Source of the DNA: Nonomuraea candida
Lineage (GTDB): Bacteria; Actinomycetota; Actinomycetes; Streptosporangiales; Streptosporangiaceae
Direction of reading: 5' to 3'
NCBI RefSeq assembly: GCF_000725485.1
Contig: NZ_JOAG01000029.1
Location: forward strand, 1-64,000
DNA length: 64,000 nt
This document shows positions 16,426 to 27,024 of this stretch, one piece after another; the first letter of the stretch is position 1; each line of letters begins with the position of its first letter. Both the position numbers and the translations under genes were made by a program. Under the pieces are notes generated by a model. That model was not told the DNA's origin. It did not search any database and was given only the letters and a program-made list of their open reading frames with translations.

Positions 16426-17228
16426 GGCAGCTCGAAGGGGAGCTTGATGCCGTCGAGTGCCGAGCCGCAGGGGCAGGCGCGCTCCTCGGGCAGGGCCTGG
16501 ACGGTCTCGGCGACCAGGGTGCGCATGCGGGTGACGTTTTGGGCGAAGAACTCCAGGACCTCGTCGTGGGTGACGCCCTGGCCGGCCTCGACCCCGGCGT
16601 CGTGGTCGGTCACGAGCGAGATCGACGTGTAGCAGAGCGCCAGCTCGCGGGCCAGGATCGCCTCGGGGAAGCCGGTCATGCCCACGATCGACCAGCCGTT
16701 GCGGGCGAACCACTGCGACTCCGCGCGGGTGGAGAAGCGCGGGCCCTCGATGACCACCAGCGTGCCGCCGTCGACGGTCTCCCAGCCGGCCGAGCGGGCG
16801 GTCCGCACGGCCGCGGATCGGCCCGACGGGCAGTAGGGGTCGGCGAACGAGACGTGGACCGCGCCATCAATGTCGTAATAAGTCTGAGTGCGCCCAGAAG
16901 TGCGGTCTACGAGTTGGTCGGGGATCACCAGGGCGCCCGGGCCGTACTCGGCTCTCAGCGAACCTACGGCGCTCGGCGCGAGCACCTGGCGGACGCCGAG
17001 CGAACGCAGTGCCCAGAGGTTGGCACGATAGGGGATGCGGTGCGGGGGGAAGCGGTGATCTCGCCCGTGTCTGGGGATGAACGCCACGGAACGCGAGCCG
17101 ATGCGCCCGACCGTGACGACATCGCTCGGGGGGCCGTAGGGTGTGGCGAGTTCGACCTCCTGCGCGTCGTCGAGCAAGGAGTAGAAGCCCGAACCGCCGA
17201 TGACACCGATGTCTGCGCGAGTGACCAT
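16422..17228 (-). CDS. mtnP: S-methyl-5'-thioadenosine phosphorylase
   Basis: 268 aa; cleaves methylthioadenosine with phosphate to adenine and methylthioribose-1-phosphate in methionine salvage. Family signatures: IGVIGGSGFY (7-16), the phosphate-binding FIPRHGRDH, RANLWALRSLGV, and the purine-site GMTGFPEA. The ATG at 17228 is preceded by a TANNNT -10 (TACTCT, 17236-17241) only 7 bases away, suggesting a leaderless transcript. The very long upstream open frame antisense to the MFS gene is a composition artefact. It is first in the operon with the SAF and mscL genes. Confidence 0.93.
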   Translation of the reverse strand: MVTRADIGVIGGSGFYSLLDDAQEVELATPYGPPSDVVTVGRIGSRSVAFIPRHGRDHRFPPHRIPYRANLWALRSLGVRQVLAPSAVGSLRAEYGPGALVIPDQLVDRTSGRTQTYYDIDGAVHVSFADPYCPSGRSAAVRTARSAGWETVDGGTLVVIEGPRFSTRAESQWFARNGWSIVGMTGFPEAILARELALCYTSISLVTDHDAGVEAGQGVTHDEVLEFFAQNVTRMRTLVAETVQALPEERACPCGSALDGIKLPFELP

Positions 17229-17360
17229 GGCGCCGAGAGTAGCCGGAGCGGGGGCGGGCGAGGATGGGCCGAGCGGCGTTCTGTGGATAAGGGCGAGACT
17301 CAAACGGCGTTCTGTGGACGACTTCATCGCTCTGGGTGCGCACACCAGTACGAAGAGTAG

Positions 17361-19337
<1,977 letters not shown>

Positions 19338-19603
19338 GTTCCTTCTCGGAGCCGACCGTTCCTCAGGCTCGTGGGCAGCACGTCTTGCGGCAGCCGGCGG
19401 GCTTCTCGGCGCAACGGCCGCCGTGGGCTCTCATGCCGAACGCGAATGGCTCACGTCGAGCCGCAGGCGCTCATGCCGAACCGCGGCGCGGCGGCAACGG
19501 GCGGCGCCTGTGCCGCGGGTCGTGCGACGGCCGCCGCGGTTCCCGGGGTGCGGGCACCGCGGCCGGGCGAGGCGCACCGGGGGCCCCGGTGCGCGGGCGG
19601 TCG

Positions 19604-19912
19604 TCAGCTGGAGGCGGCGGCCGGAGCGGGGGTCGAGGTCGAGGTGGAGGTCGACGAGCCGGAGTCCGACGACTTGCTCTCTCCGGACTTCGACGACGAG
19701 GCAGCGGACGTGCCGGACGTCGAGGTCGAGGAAGACGAGCGGTTGTCGGTCCGGTAGAAGCCCGAGCCCTTGAACACGATGCCGACGGCGGAGAACACCT
19801 TCCGCAGGCTGCCCTGGCAATCCGGGCAGACCGTCAACGCATCGTCGGTGAACTTCTGGACGACCTCGAGCTGCTCACCGCAGTCGTTGCAGGCGTACTG
19901 ATAGGTCGGCAC
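19604..19912 (-). CDS. FmdB-family zinc-ribbon protein
   Basis: 102 aa. The N-terminal 45 residues are a CxxC...CxxC zinc ribbon of the FmdB/CxxC_CxxC_SSSS type (MPTYQYACNDCG, then VCPDCQG), followed by FKGSGFYRTD. The remaining half is almost only Ser/Thr/Ala/Gly and probably unstructured, as usual for the family. The GTG start has a full AAGGAGGA Shine-Dalgarno. The molecular role is unknown; the family was first named as a regulator of formamidase genes. The 266 bases between it and the MFS gene hold no gene. Confidence 0.9.
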   Translation of the reverse strand: MPTYQYACNDCGEQLEVVQKFTDDALTVCPDCQGSLRKVFSAVGIVFKGSGFYRTDNRSSSSTSTSGTSAASSSKSGESKSSDSGSSTSTSTSTPAPAAASS

Positions 19913-19981
19913 GCGCTCCTCCTTACAAGCTTTGGCACTCGAGCGATGCGACTGCTAATGGTAACCGATAGGGTCAAACAC

Positions 19982-21487
19982 CTATTCCAACCCCCGCTCT
20001 CCGTACCAGCCGGCCAGCTTTCCGCTGCGGCTCACGGCGCGCAGGCGGCGTTCGACCTGGTCACGGCATGCGGCGGTGGTGACCAGCAGGAGCTGGTCGT
20101 CCGCCCGGATCCTGGTGCTGGTGGCGGGGACGAACGATCTGCCGTCGCGCACGATGAGCGTCACCTGGGCGCCGGCGGGCAGGCGGAGCTCGAAGATCTC
20201 CACGCCGTGCAGGCGGGAGCCCGGCGGGACCTTGACCTGCAACAGGTCGGCCTTGAGCTCTTCCAGGGGAGCCGACTCCACCGCCAGGTCGTGGGCCTCG
20301 CCGGGCGAGGCCACCCCGAGCAGGCGCGCGGCGAGCGGCAGCGTCGGCCCCTGGAGCAGGGTGAACACGACGACGATCACGAAGACCTGGTTGAAGAGGT
20401 CTTTGGAGCCTTCGACGCCGGCCGCCCACGGAATGGTCGCCAGGACGATCGGGATCGCGCCGCGCAGCCCGGCCCACGACAGGAACGCCTGGTCGCGCCA
20501 GCTCGTCCAGCCGAGCCGCAGCATCCAGGCCAGCGCGGAGCTGGCCACGACCGAGAGCGGGCGGGCCAGGAGGACGAGGACCGTGCCGGTGATCAGGCCG
20601 GGGACGATGGCCGCCGGCATCTCGTCGAGGTCGGCCAGCATGCCGAGCATGACGAACAGGCCGATCTGCGCCAGCCACGCCGCGCCCTCGGCGAAGCCCC
20701 TGGTCGCCGCCCGGTGCGGCAGGCGCGAATTGCCCAGGATGAGGGCCGTCAGGTAGATGGCCAGGAAGCCCGAGCCGTGCAGCAGCACGGCGCCGCCGTA
20801 CGAGACGAAGGTGAGCGCCAGCACGGCGATCGGGTACAGGCCGGAGGCGGGGAGCGCGACGCGGCGCAGGGCGTACGCGCCGGTGGGGCCGACCGCGAGC
20901 CCGACGGCCGCGCCGATGATCAGCTCGACCGAGGTCTCCAGAAGGAACGTTCCCAGCGTCGCCTGGGAGTGGGAGGCCCCGCTGAGCAGCACCACGGCGA
21001 TGACCGTGGGCGCGTCGTTGAAGCCGGACTCGGCCTCCAGGACCCCGGCCAGGCGGGACGGGAGCGGCAGCCTGCGCAGCACGGAGAAGACGGCCGCGGC
21101 GTCGGTGGAGGCCAGCACCGCGCCGAGGATCAGCGCCGAGGTGCCGTTCAGCCCGAGCAGCCCCTGGGCGAGCAGCGCGACGACGACGATGCTGAGCGTC
21201 ACGCCCACGGTGGCCATCACCAGCGCCAGCGGGACGGAACGCCGCACATGGGACCAGGTGGTGGTCAGACCGCCCTCGGCCAGGATCACCGCCAGCGCGG
21301 ACAGCCCGACCTGCTGGGCGAGCTGGGGGCTCTCGAAAGGGATTCCGAACCCCGAAGGCCCCAGAGCCACCCCGAAGCCGAGAAAGATCAGAAGACTGGG
21401 CAGGCCGGTGCGATGCGCGAGGCGTACGGACGCGATGGCCGCGATGACGATCGCAGCACCGAGAAGGAGCCAGACGTCGATTGTCAT
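19982..21487 (-). CDS. CPA1-family K+/H+ (or Na+/H+) antiporter with C-terminal TrkA-C domain
   Basis: 501 aa integral membrane exchanger. About 12-13 membrane helices span 1-390, with the family motifs LGPSGFGIPF, LASTDAAAVFSVLRRLPLP (TD ion-binding region), ESGFNDAPTVIAV (ND motif) and WAGLRGAIPIVLA. Residues about 410-485 form a TrkA-C (RCK-C) ligand-binding domain (LLQVKVPPGSRLHGVEIFELRLP cut here to its key part PPGSRLHGV), as in NhaP2/CvrA antiporters. The ATG has GGGGAG 5-10 bases upstream. It probably stands alone; FmdB is downstream on the same strand. Confidence 0.9.
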   Translation of the reverse strand: MTIDVWLLLGAAIVIAAIASVRLAHRTGLPSLLIFLGFGVALGPSGFGIPFESPQLAQQVGLSALAVILAEGGLTTTWSHVRRSVPLALVMATVGVTLSIVVVALLAQGLLGLNGTSALILGAVLASTDAAAVFSVLRRLPLPSRLAGVLEAESGFNDAPTVIAVVLLSGASHSQATLGTFLLETSVELIIGAAVGLAVGPTGAYALRRVALPASGLYPIAVLALTFVSYGGAVLLHGSGFLAIYLTALILGNSRLPHRAATRGFAEGAAWLAQIGLFVMLGMLADLDEMPAAIVPGLITGTVLVLLARPLSVVASSALAWMLRLGWTSWRDQAFLSWAGLRGAIPIVLATIPWAAGVEGSKDLFNQVFVIVVVFTLLQGPTLPLAARLLGVASPGEAHDLAVESAPLEELKADLLQVKVPPGSRLHGVEIFELRLPAGAQVTLIVRDGRSFVPATSTRIRADDQLLLVTTAACRDQVERRLRAVSRSGKLAGWYGERGLE

Positions 21488-21511
21488 CTGGCTCCCCTCT
21501 CGTATCGGCTT

Positions 21512-22081
21512 TCACACAAGCCTAGTGAGTCCGGAGGGGGTCATCACATAGCGGACCTGGCGATCATGTGGTTCGGCCGGGACGCCGTCGATCAGCTCGC
21601 CGTCGTGCAGGAGCGCCACCGTGGGGACGTTGGGGCCGACGCGCGCCAGGGCCCGGTCGTACGAGCCGCCGCCGCGCCCCAGGCGCACCCCCGTCCGCCG
21701 GTCCACCGCCAGGGCGGGCACGATCACGAGGGCGGCGGTGCGTACGGCGTCCACGCCGCGCCGCGTGTCGACCGGCTCCATGATCCCGTAGCGGCCGGGG
21801 GCCAGCGTGTCGGGCCCGTCGTACACCGCCCAATCCAGGTCATTGTCCGCACGGAGGACGGGCAGGATGACGGTGGCTCCATGTTTCCAGAGAGCGAACA
21901 CGAGCCCGTGCGTCTCCGGCTCCACCCCTGCCGACCAGTAGCAGGCCACCAGACCGGCCATCTGGACCCAGGGCTGTTCGAGCAGCGTTTCGCGGACCTT
22001 GATGGCGTTTGCGCGCAGTTGTTCGGGGGAGAGGGAGCTACGCGCCGCGATCAGCTCGCGGCGCAGGTTCAACTTGTCCAC
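21512..22081 (-). CDS. 5-formyltetrahydrofolate cyclo-ligase
   Basis: 189 aa; converts 5-formyl-THF plus ATP to 5,10-methenyl-THF. The GTG at 22081 is chosen because GGAGGG lies 4-9 bases upstream; a GTG at 22093 is the longer option. Family motifs: LRRELIAARSSLS at the start, VACYWSAGVEPET, the ATP loop VRLGRGGGSYDRAL, and VALLHDGELIDGVPAEPHD. It diverges from galU, the two starts being only about 25 bases apart. Confidence 0.9.
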   Translation of the reverse strand: MDKLNLRRELIAARSSLSPEQLRANAIKVRETLLEQPWVQMAGLVACYWSAGVEPETHGLVFALWKHGATVILPVLRADNDLDWAVYDGPDTLAPGRYGIMEPVDTRRGVDAVRTAALVIVPALAVDRRTGVRLGRGGGSYDRALARVGPNVPTVALLHDGELIDGVPAEPHDRQVRYVMTPSGLTRLV

Positions 22082-22093
22082 AGGTCCCTCCAC

Positions 22094-22099
22094 TAGGGT
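22094..22099 (+). promoter_or_regulatory. Putative -10 box of galU (leaderless)
   Basis: TAGGGT (TANNNT) lies 6 bases before the galU ATG and no Shine-Dalgarno fits, indicating a leaderless galU mRNA. The same bases lie upstream of the divergent cyclo-ligase start. Confidence 0.5.
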
Positions 22100-22105
22100 C
22101 TACTC

Positions 22106-23008
22106 ATGGCTGACTTCGACCCTGTGACGAAAGCCGTCGTGCCCGCCGCGGGTCTGGGCACCCGGTTCCTCCCGGCGACCAAGGCGACACCGAAAGAGAT
22201 GTTGCCCATCGTCGACAAGCCCGCGATCCAGTATGTCGTCGAGGAGGCCGCCTCCGCCGGGCTCCTCGACGTCCTCATGGTCACCGGCAAGAACAAACGC
22301 TCGATCGAAGACCACTTCGACCGCGCCTTCGAGCTGGAGGAGGCCCTTGAGGCCAAGGGCGATGAGCACCGGTTGTCCCAGGTCCGCGAGCCGGCTTCGC
22401 TGGCGACCCTGCACTACGTACGCCAGGGCGAGCCGAAGGGGCTCGGCCACGCGGTGCTCTGCGCCAAGCACCACGTGGGCGACCACCCGTTCGCCTGCCT
22501 GCTCGGCGACGACCTGATCGACCATCGTGACCACCTGCTGCGGCGGATGATCGAGGTGCGCAACACGTTCGGGGGGAGCGTGATCGCGCTGATGGAGGTG
22601 CCCAAGGAGTCGGTCTCGCTCTACGGCGTGGCCACCATCGAGCCCACCGACGAGGAGGACGTCGTCCGCGTGACGGACCTCGTCGAGAAGCCGCCGGCCG
22701 ATGAGGCGCCGTCCAACTGGGCCATCATCGGGCGCTATGTGATCGACCCGACGGTGTTCGAGGTGCTGGAGCAGACGCCCCCGGGGCGCGGCGGGGAGAT
22801 CCAGCTCACCGACGCGCTGCGCACCCTCGCCGCGCGCGGCCCCGAGGAGGGCGGGCCGGTGCACGGCGTGCTGTTCCGCGGGCGGCGCTATGACACGGGC
22901 GACAAGCTCGACTATTTGCGGACCGTGGTGAAGTTCGCGGCGGATCGGCAGGATCTGGCGCCGGAGTTCGTGCCGTGGCTGCGGGAGTTCCTTGATGAAA
23001 TCAGTTGA
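22106..23008 (+). CDS. galU: UTP-glucose-1-phosphate uridylyltransferase
   Basis: 300 aa; makes UDP-glucose from UTP and glucose-1-phosphate for envelope glycans. The nucleotide-binding GLGTRFLPATKATPKEM, the DKPAIQYVVEEA loop, LLGDDLIDH (metal Asp) and EKPPADEAPSNWAIIGRY are all typical. Its last 14 bases overlap the start of glp/moeA. galU heads a conserved actinobacterial block (galU-glp-moaC-mogA-rimJ-sepX), and transcription likely starts at the leaderless promoter just upstream. Confidence 0.95.
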   Translation: MADFDPVTKAVVPAAGLGTRFLPATKATPKEMLPIVDKPAIQYVVEEAASAGLLDVLMVTGKNKRSIEDHFDRAFELEEALEAKGDEHRLSQVREPASLATLHYVRQGEPKGLGHAVLCAKHHVGDHPFACLLGDDLIDHRDHLLRRMIEVRNTFGGSVIALMEVPKESVSLYGVATIEPTDEEDVVRVTDLVEKPPADEAPSNWAIIGRYVIDPTVFEVLEQTPPGRGGEIQLTDALRTLAARGPEEGGPVHGVLFRGRRYDTGDKLDYLRTVVKFAADRQDLAPEFVPWLREFLDEIS

Positions 23009-24182
23009 CGCGCATCTGGCCGAGATCCTGGCCACTGTACGTCCGCTGGCGCCCCTGGAGCTGGAGCTGGAGCAGGCCCTGGGGGCGACCCTGGCCGAGG
23101 ACGTGTCGTCGCCGGTGCCGCTGCCGCCGTTCGACAACTCGGCCATGGACGGCTACGCGGTCAGGGCCGAGGACCTGTCGGCGGTTCCGGTCACGTTGCC
23201 GGTGATCGACGACGTGGCGGCCGGATCGCAGGAGCTGCGGGCCGTGGGGCCGGGGCACACCGTGCGCATCATGACCGGCGCCCCCGTGCCCGCCGGCGCC
23301 GACGCCGTGGTGCCGGTGGAGTGGACGGACGGGGGAACGGTCTCCGTACGCATCGACCGGCGGGCCGAGCCCGGCAATGCGATCCGCCGGGCCGGGGAGG
23401 ACGTGCAGGCCGGCGAGGTCGTGCTCAGGGCGGGCACCCTGATCGGCGCGGCGCAGCTCGGCATCATCGCGGGCGTCGGGCGGCGGCGCGTCTGGGCGCG
23501 CCCCAGGCCCCGGGTGGTCGTGATCTCCACCGGCGCCGAGCTGGTCGAGCCCGGCGGTACGCTGTCGCCCGGGCAGATCTACGACTCCAACAGCTACACG
23601 CTGACCGCGGCGGTGCGGGAGGCGGGGGCCGAGGGCTACCGCGCCGGGTCCGTGGGTGACGATCCGGGCATCCTGCTCGACCAGCTCGACACGCACCTGG
23701 TGCGGGCCGACGCGATCATCACCAGCGGCGGGGTGTCGATGGGGGCGTACGAACCGGTCAAGGAGGCCCTGGGGCCGCTCGGCACCGTCCGGTTCGAGAA
23801 GGTGGCGATGCAGCCGGGGATGCCCCAGGGGTTCGGCGTCCTGGGGGAGGACCAGGTGCCGATCTTCGCCCTGCCCGGCAATCCGGTGTCGTCCTTCGTG
23901 TCGTTCATGCTCTTCGTACGGCCGGCGCTGGACAAGATGCGCGGGCTGCCCGAAGGCATCCCCGAGACGGTGAAGGCGCGGACCGCCACGTCGTTGCGGT
24001 CGCCGTTCGGGCGGCGGTCGTACCTGCGCGGGGTGCTGGCCGGTGACGGCACGGTGTCGCCGGCGCAGAGGCAGGGCTCTCATCAGCTCGCGGCGCTGGC
24101 GTCGGCGAACGCGCTCATCGTGGTGCCCGAGGAGGTGACCGAGGTGGAGAGCGGGGCTTCGGTGGAGGTGATCCGGCTGTAG
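22995..24182 (+). CDS. glp: Gephyrin/MoeA-like protein (Glp; molybdopterin molybdotransferase family)
   Basis: 395 aa from ATG 22995 inside the galU 3' end. All MoeA domains are present: PPFDNSAMDGYAVRAED, MTGAPVPAGADAVV, VVVISTGAELVEPG, SGGVSMGAYEPV and LPGNPVSSFVSF. MoeA enzymes insert molybdate into molybdopterin. In corynebacteria the paralogue in exactly this position (after galU, before rimJ and the membrane protein GlpR) is Glp, which binds FtsZ and acts in division (published family knowledge). The presence of sepX/glpR at 26317 favours that role here, though catalysis cannot be excluded. Confidence 0.88.
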   Translation: MKSVDAHLAEILATVRPLAPLELELEQALGATLAEDVSSPVPLPPFDNSAMDGYAVRAEDLSAVPVTLPVIDDVAAGSQELRAVGPGHTVRIMTGAPVPAGADAVVPVEWTDGGTVSVRIDRRAEPGNAIRRAGEDVQAGEVVLRAGTLIGAAQLGIIAGVGRRRVWARPRPRVVVISTGAELVEPGGTLSPGQIYDSNSYTLTAAVREAGAEGYRAGSVGDDPGILLDQLDTHLVRADAIITSGGVSMGAYEPVKEALGPLGTVRFEKVAMQPGMPQGFGVLGEDQVPIFALPGNPVSSFVSFMLFVRPALDKMRGLPEGIPETVKARTATSLRSPFGRRSYLRGVLAGDGTVSPAQRQGSHQLAALASANALIVVPEEVTEVESGASVEVIRL

Positions 24183-24211
24183 GCGGGGCCGGGGGCTGGT
24201 GCGCTCACCCG

Positions 24212-24372
24212 GGCTCGGACGCCCGGGGCCTGTGCGCGGGCTGAGGACGGCGTGTCCGGGGCTTGTGTGCGCCTTGAGGCTCGTACGCGTCCGGGGCTTG
24301 TGCGCAGGTCAGGCTCGTACGCGTCCGGGGCTTGTGCGCGGGGTGAGGCGTGTGCTCGTCCGGGGGCGGGCG
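24212..24372. repeat. Imperfect tandem repeat, about 4.7 units of 33-35 bp
   Basis: Units begin near 24212, 24245, 24278, 24312 and 24347 and share the core CGTCCGGGGCTTGTGCGC. It occupies most of the 286-base gap between glp and moaC. Units 3 and 4 are nearly identical, so the array looks recently expanded. No gene is seen in the gap. Confidence 0.8.
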
Positions 24373-24468
24373 GCCCAGGTGGTTTCCGCTGCGGAGGCGG
24401 CTCTTGGGGGCCCGTTATGGGATGCTCTGGGGTGGTTCGGTGTTGTGTGAGGTTGGGGTGGAGTTGCC

Positions 24469-24945
24469 GTGAGTGAGCTGACCCATATCGACGAGACCGG
24501 GGCCGCCCGCATGGTCGACGTCTCGGCCAAGGACGTCTCGGCCCGCAGCGCCACGGCCACCGGGCGGGTGCTGCTGTCGGCCGAGGTCGTGGAGCTGCTG
24601 CGGTCGGGCGAGGTGCCCAAGGGCGACGCGCTGGGGGTGGCGCGGATCGCCGGGATCATGGGCGCGAAACGTACGCCCGACCTGATCCCGCTCTGCCATC
24701 CGATCGCGCTGCACGGCGTGAAGGTCACCCTCGACGTCGAGGACTGGGGCGTGGGGATCACGTGCCGGGTGAAGACGGCCGACCGTACCGGGGTGGAGAT
24801 GGAGGCGCTGACCGCGGTGTCGGTGGCGGCGCTGGCCCTCATCGACATGGTGAAGGCGGTCGATCCGGGCGCGGTGATCACCGACGTGCGGGTGGAGGAG
24901 AAGCTGGGCGGGAAGACGGGCCGATGGACGCGGGACGAGGCATGA
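24469..24945 (+). CDS. moaC: Cyclic pyranopterin monophosphate synthase MoaC
   Basis: 158 aa; forms cyclic pyranopterin monophosphate in molybdenum-cofactor synthesis. Signatures: DETGAARMVDVSAKDVSAR, KGDALGVARIAGIMGAKRT, LIPLCHPIALHGV (active-site His), and GVEMEALTAVSVAALALIDM. The GTG start has GGTGGAG 5-11 bases upstream. The TGA overlaps the ATG of mogA by 4 bases (ATGA), so translation is coupled. Confidence 0.95.
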   Translation: MSELTHIDETGAARMVDVSAKDVSARSATATGRVLLSAEVVELLRSGEVPKGDALGVARIAGIMGAKRTPDLIPLCHPIALHGVKVTLDVEDWGVGITCRVKTADRTGVEMEALTAVSVAALALIDMVKAVDPGAVITDVRVEEKLGGKTGRWTRDEA

Positions 24946-25427
24946 TCCGGGCATTGGTGATCACCGCCTCGAACCGCGCGGCGGCCGGGGTTTATGAGGA
25001 TAAATCCGGGCAGTTGCTGGCCGAGTTGTTGCGGCAGGAGGCCGGCTGCGAGGTCGAGGGGCCCGTGGTGGTGCCCGACGGCGAGCCGGTCGAGAGCGCG
25101 CTCCGTGACGGGGTGGCGGGCGGTTATGACGTCATCGTCACCACCGGCGGCACCGGGCTGACGCCCGCTGATCTGACGCCGGAGATGACCGCCCGGGTAA
25201 TTTCCCGCGAAATTCCCGGCATTGCCGAGGCCATTCGTCTGGCTAATCGGGAGAAGGTGCCTACTTCCGTACTGTCCAGGGGGCTGGCCGGGCAGGCGGG
25301 GAACACCTTGATCGTTAATTTGCCCGGATCAACCGGTGGCGTACGCGACGGCGTGGCCGTACTCGCCCCGATTCTGCGGCACGCCGTTGATCAAATCCGC
25401 GGCGGCGATCACCGCGCTGAGCGTTGA
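24942..25427 (+). CDS. mogA: MogA/MoaB-family molybdopterin adenylyltransferase
   Basis: 161 aa from the ATG that overlaps the moaC stop; the longer upstream frame reads through moaC out of frame and is not real. The molybdopterin-binding domain shows VITASNRAAAG, DVIVTTGGTGLTPADLTPE (the TTGGTG loop) and LVNLPGSTGGVRDGVA-like sequence at 110-130. It adenylylates molybdopterin before molybdate insertion. It sits with moaC in a two-gene coupled unit following the glp gene. Confidence 0.92.
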   Translation: MIRALVITASNRAAAGVYEDKSGQLLAELLRQEAGCEVEGPVVVPDGEPVESALRDGVAGGYDVIVTTGGTGLTPADLTPEMTARVISREIPGIAEAIRLANREKVPTSVLSRGLAGQAGNTLIVNLPGSTGGVRDGVAVLAPILRHAVDQIRGGDHRAER

Positions 25428-25535
25428 TCTTCCAAGAGGTACGCCGGCAGCGAAATTCCGGCGGCCGATCGGGCGGGTGGCGGTGAATCCGATCGCCGGT
25501 CGATGATCCGTGGCGACATCGCGCCCGATAGGGGG

Positions 25536-26192
25536 ATGATGAGAGGTGTGGATCGACTTCGTGGCTGGCCGGTGACCCTCAACGAGGGTCCGGTAGGCCT
25601 CCGGCCGCTACGCCTGAGCGACGTGCGCGTGTGGCGCGAGACCCGGCTGCGCAACGCCGAGTGGCTGCGCCCGTGGGAGCCGAGCAATCCCGAGACGCCC
25701 CTGTTCAGGACGGGTCTCGGGCCGTACATCTCCATGGTCGGCACCCTGCGCCGCGAGGCCAGGCAGGGGCTGGCGCTGCCGTGGGTGGTGACGTACGAGG
25801 GCCGCTTCGCGGGACAGCTCACCGTCGGCGCCATCGTGTGGGGATCTGCCCGTTCTGCGCAGGTGGGTTACTGGATCGATGGGGCAGTGGCCGGTAAAGG
25901 GATCATCCCCACAGCCCTCGCCATGGCCGTTGACCATTGCTTTTTCACCACCGGATTGCATCGGCTGGAAGCGAACATCCGCCCCGAGAACCAAGCCAGC
26001 CGTAGAGTGGTTGAGAAGCTGGGTTTCAGGGAAGAAGGCATTCGGCGTCGCCAACTCCACATCGACGGAGCCTGGCGCGACCACATTTGCTACGCGCTGA
26101 CCGTTGAGGATGCTCCTGGCGGGCTGCTCGTGCAATGGCGTCGTGCTCGTGAGTCAGCCGCTCGCGGAGGATCTTCCGTCGAAGAGGTTTGA
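25536..26192 (+). CDS. rimJ: GNAT-family N-acetyltransferase (RimJ/RimL type)
   Basis: About 218 aa; the start is uncertain among ATG 25503, 25536, 25539 and GTG 25548, and the conserved part begins at DRLRGWPVTLNEGPVGLRPL. The acetyl-CoA fold is seen in YWIDGAVAGKGIIPTALAMA (motif A, with AGKGI as the pyrophosphate loop) and ANIRPENQASRRVVEKLGF (motif B). The family acetylates N-termini, for example of ribosomal proteins. It lies between mogA and sepX, the conserved order in actinobacteria. Confidence 0.88.
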   Translation: MMRGVDRLRGWPVTLNEGPVGLRPLRLSDVRVWRETRLRNAEWLRPWEPSNPETPLFRTGLGPYISMVGTLRREARQGLALPWVVTYEGRFAGQLTVGAIVWGSARSAQVGYWIDGAVAGKGIIPTALAMAVDHCFFTTGLHRLEANIRPENQASRRVVEKLGFREEGIRRRQLHIDGAWRDHICYALTVEDAPGGLLVQWRRARESAARGGSSVEEV

Positions 26193-26316
26193 CGATCTCG
26201 CGACACACCGCACCGAATGCTCGTCAATCAGTGACATGCGGTCTTACGGTGCGTGACGTGAGCACATTGAAGGCGCGACGAGCACATCCGCGTCTTCGTG
26301 CTGCCTGGAGGTGGTC

Positions 26317-26901
26317 GTGAGCAGCGTCCTCCTCTATCTGGCCATCGTCGTGATGTGGCTTTGCGTCCTCATCCCGATGTGGCTGCGCAAGGACAAGACG
26401 AACCTCGCCGAGCTGGCCGAGCTCGAAGAGTATTACACCGGCGAGCACCAGCTCCCCGACCTCGACAACCTGAGCCCGCCCGACGCCGACGAGGACGACG
26501 GGACGCCTCAGGCGGAGGTGGAGAAGGTCGACGTCCGCCAGTTCCGCCTCCGGCGCCGCGCCATCATCGTGGCCCGCCGCAGACGCTTGCTCTTCTTCAC
26601 CGCCCTGCTGGTGCTGGCCTCCATCGTGACGGCCGCGGTGAAGATGATCCCGTGGTGGGGGGTGGCGCCGTCCGTCGTCATCATGCTGGCGTACATGGCG
26701 TTTCTTCGCATCGCCGTACAGGTGGACAGGGAACGCCGCGAGCGCGCCCGCCAGGCGCGCGCTGAGCGGCTGCGGAGGCAGCGTGAGCAGCGGCGGGCCG
26801 CGGCGGAGGCGGAGGCCGAAGTCATCGATCTCACGCCGCCACACGCGGATGTCCTCTTCGATCAGTACGCCGAACCGCCCAAGCGAGCGGTGGGCGACTG
26901 A
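26317..26901 (+). CDS. sepX: Divisome membrane protein SepX/GlpR
   Basis: 194 aa from GTG 26317 with GGAGG 6-7 bases upstream. One N-terminal transmembrane helix (SVLLYLAIVVMWLCVLIPMW) is followed by the conserved segment EELEEYYTG-like ELAELEEYYTG, an acidic linker, a pair of membrane helices near 90-130 (RLLFFTALLVLASIVTAAV, APSVVIMLAYMAFL), and a basic coiled tail (RERRERARQARAERLR). Position and topology match SepX of Streptomyces / GlpR of corynebacteria, which stabilise FtsZ rings and bind the gephyrin-like Glp (family knowledge). It is the last gene of the galU-glp block. Confidence 0.82.
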   Translation: MSSVLLYLAIVVMWLCVLIPMWLRKDKTNLAELAELEEYYTGEHQLPDLDNLSPPDADEDDGTPQAEVEKVDVRQFRLRRRAIIVARRRRLLFFTALLVLASIVTAAVKMIPWWGVAPSVVIMLAYMAFLRIAVQVDRERRERARQARAERLRRQREQRRAAAEAEAEVIDLTPPHADVLFDQYAEPPKRAVGD

Positions 26902-26950
26902 AGAGGTGGCGCGAGGACCCTCTGAAGTTTGCTAATCTAATCGAGTCCTT

Positions 26951-27024
26951 GGGGATGTAGCGCAGTCCGGTAGCGCACTTCGTTCGCATCGAAGGGGTCA
27001 GGGGTTCGAATCCCCTCATCTCCA
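26951..27024 (+). tRNA. tRNA-Ala (anticodon CGC)
   Basis: 74 nt with a full cloverleaf: acceptor GGGGATG/CATCTCC with the G3-U70 wobble that marks alanine tRNAs, D-arm GCGC/GCGC, anticodon stem CTTCG/CGAAG with loop TTCGCAT, T-arm AGGGG-TTCGAAT-CCCCT and discriminator A. The mobile-element graveyard starts at its 3' end. Confidence 0.96.

Noticed and set aside
24212..24372. Possible CRISPR array
   Set aside because: Units are contiguous and imperfect with no unique spacers, and no cas genes are present, so it is a simple tandem repeat.
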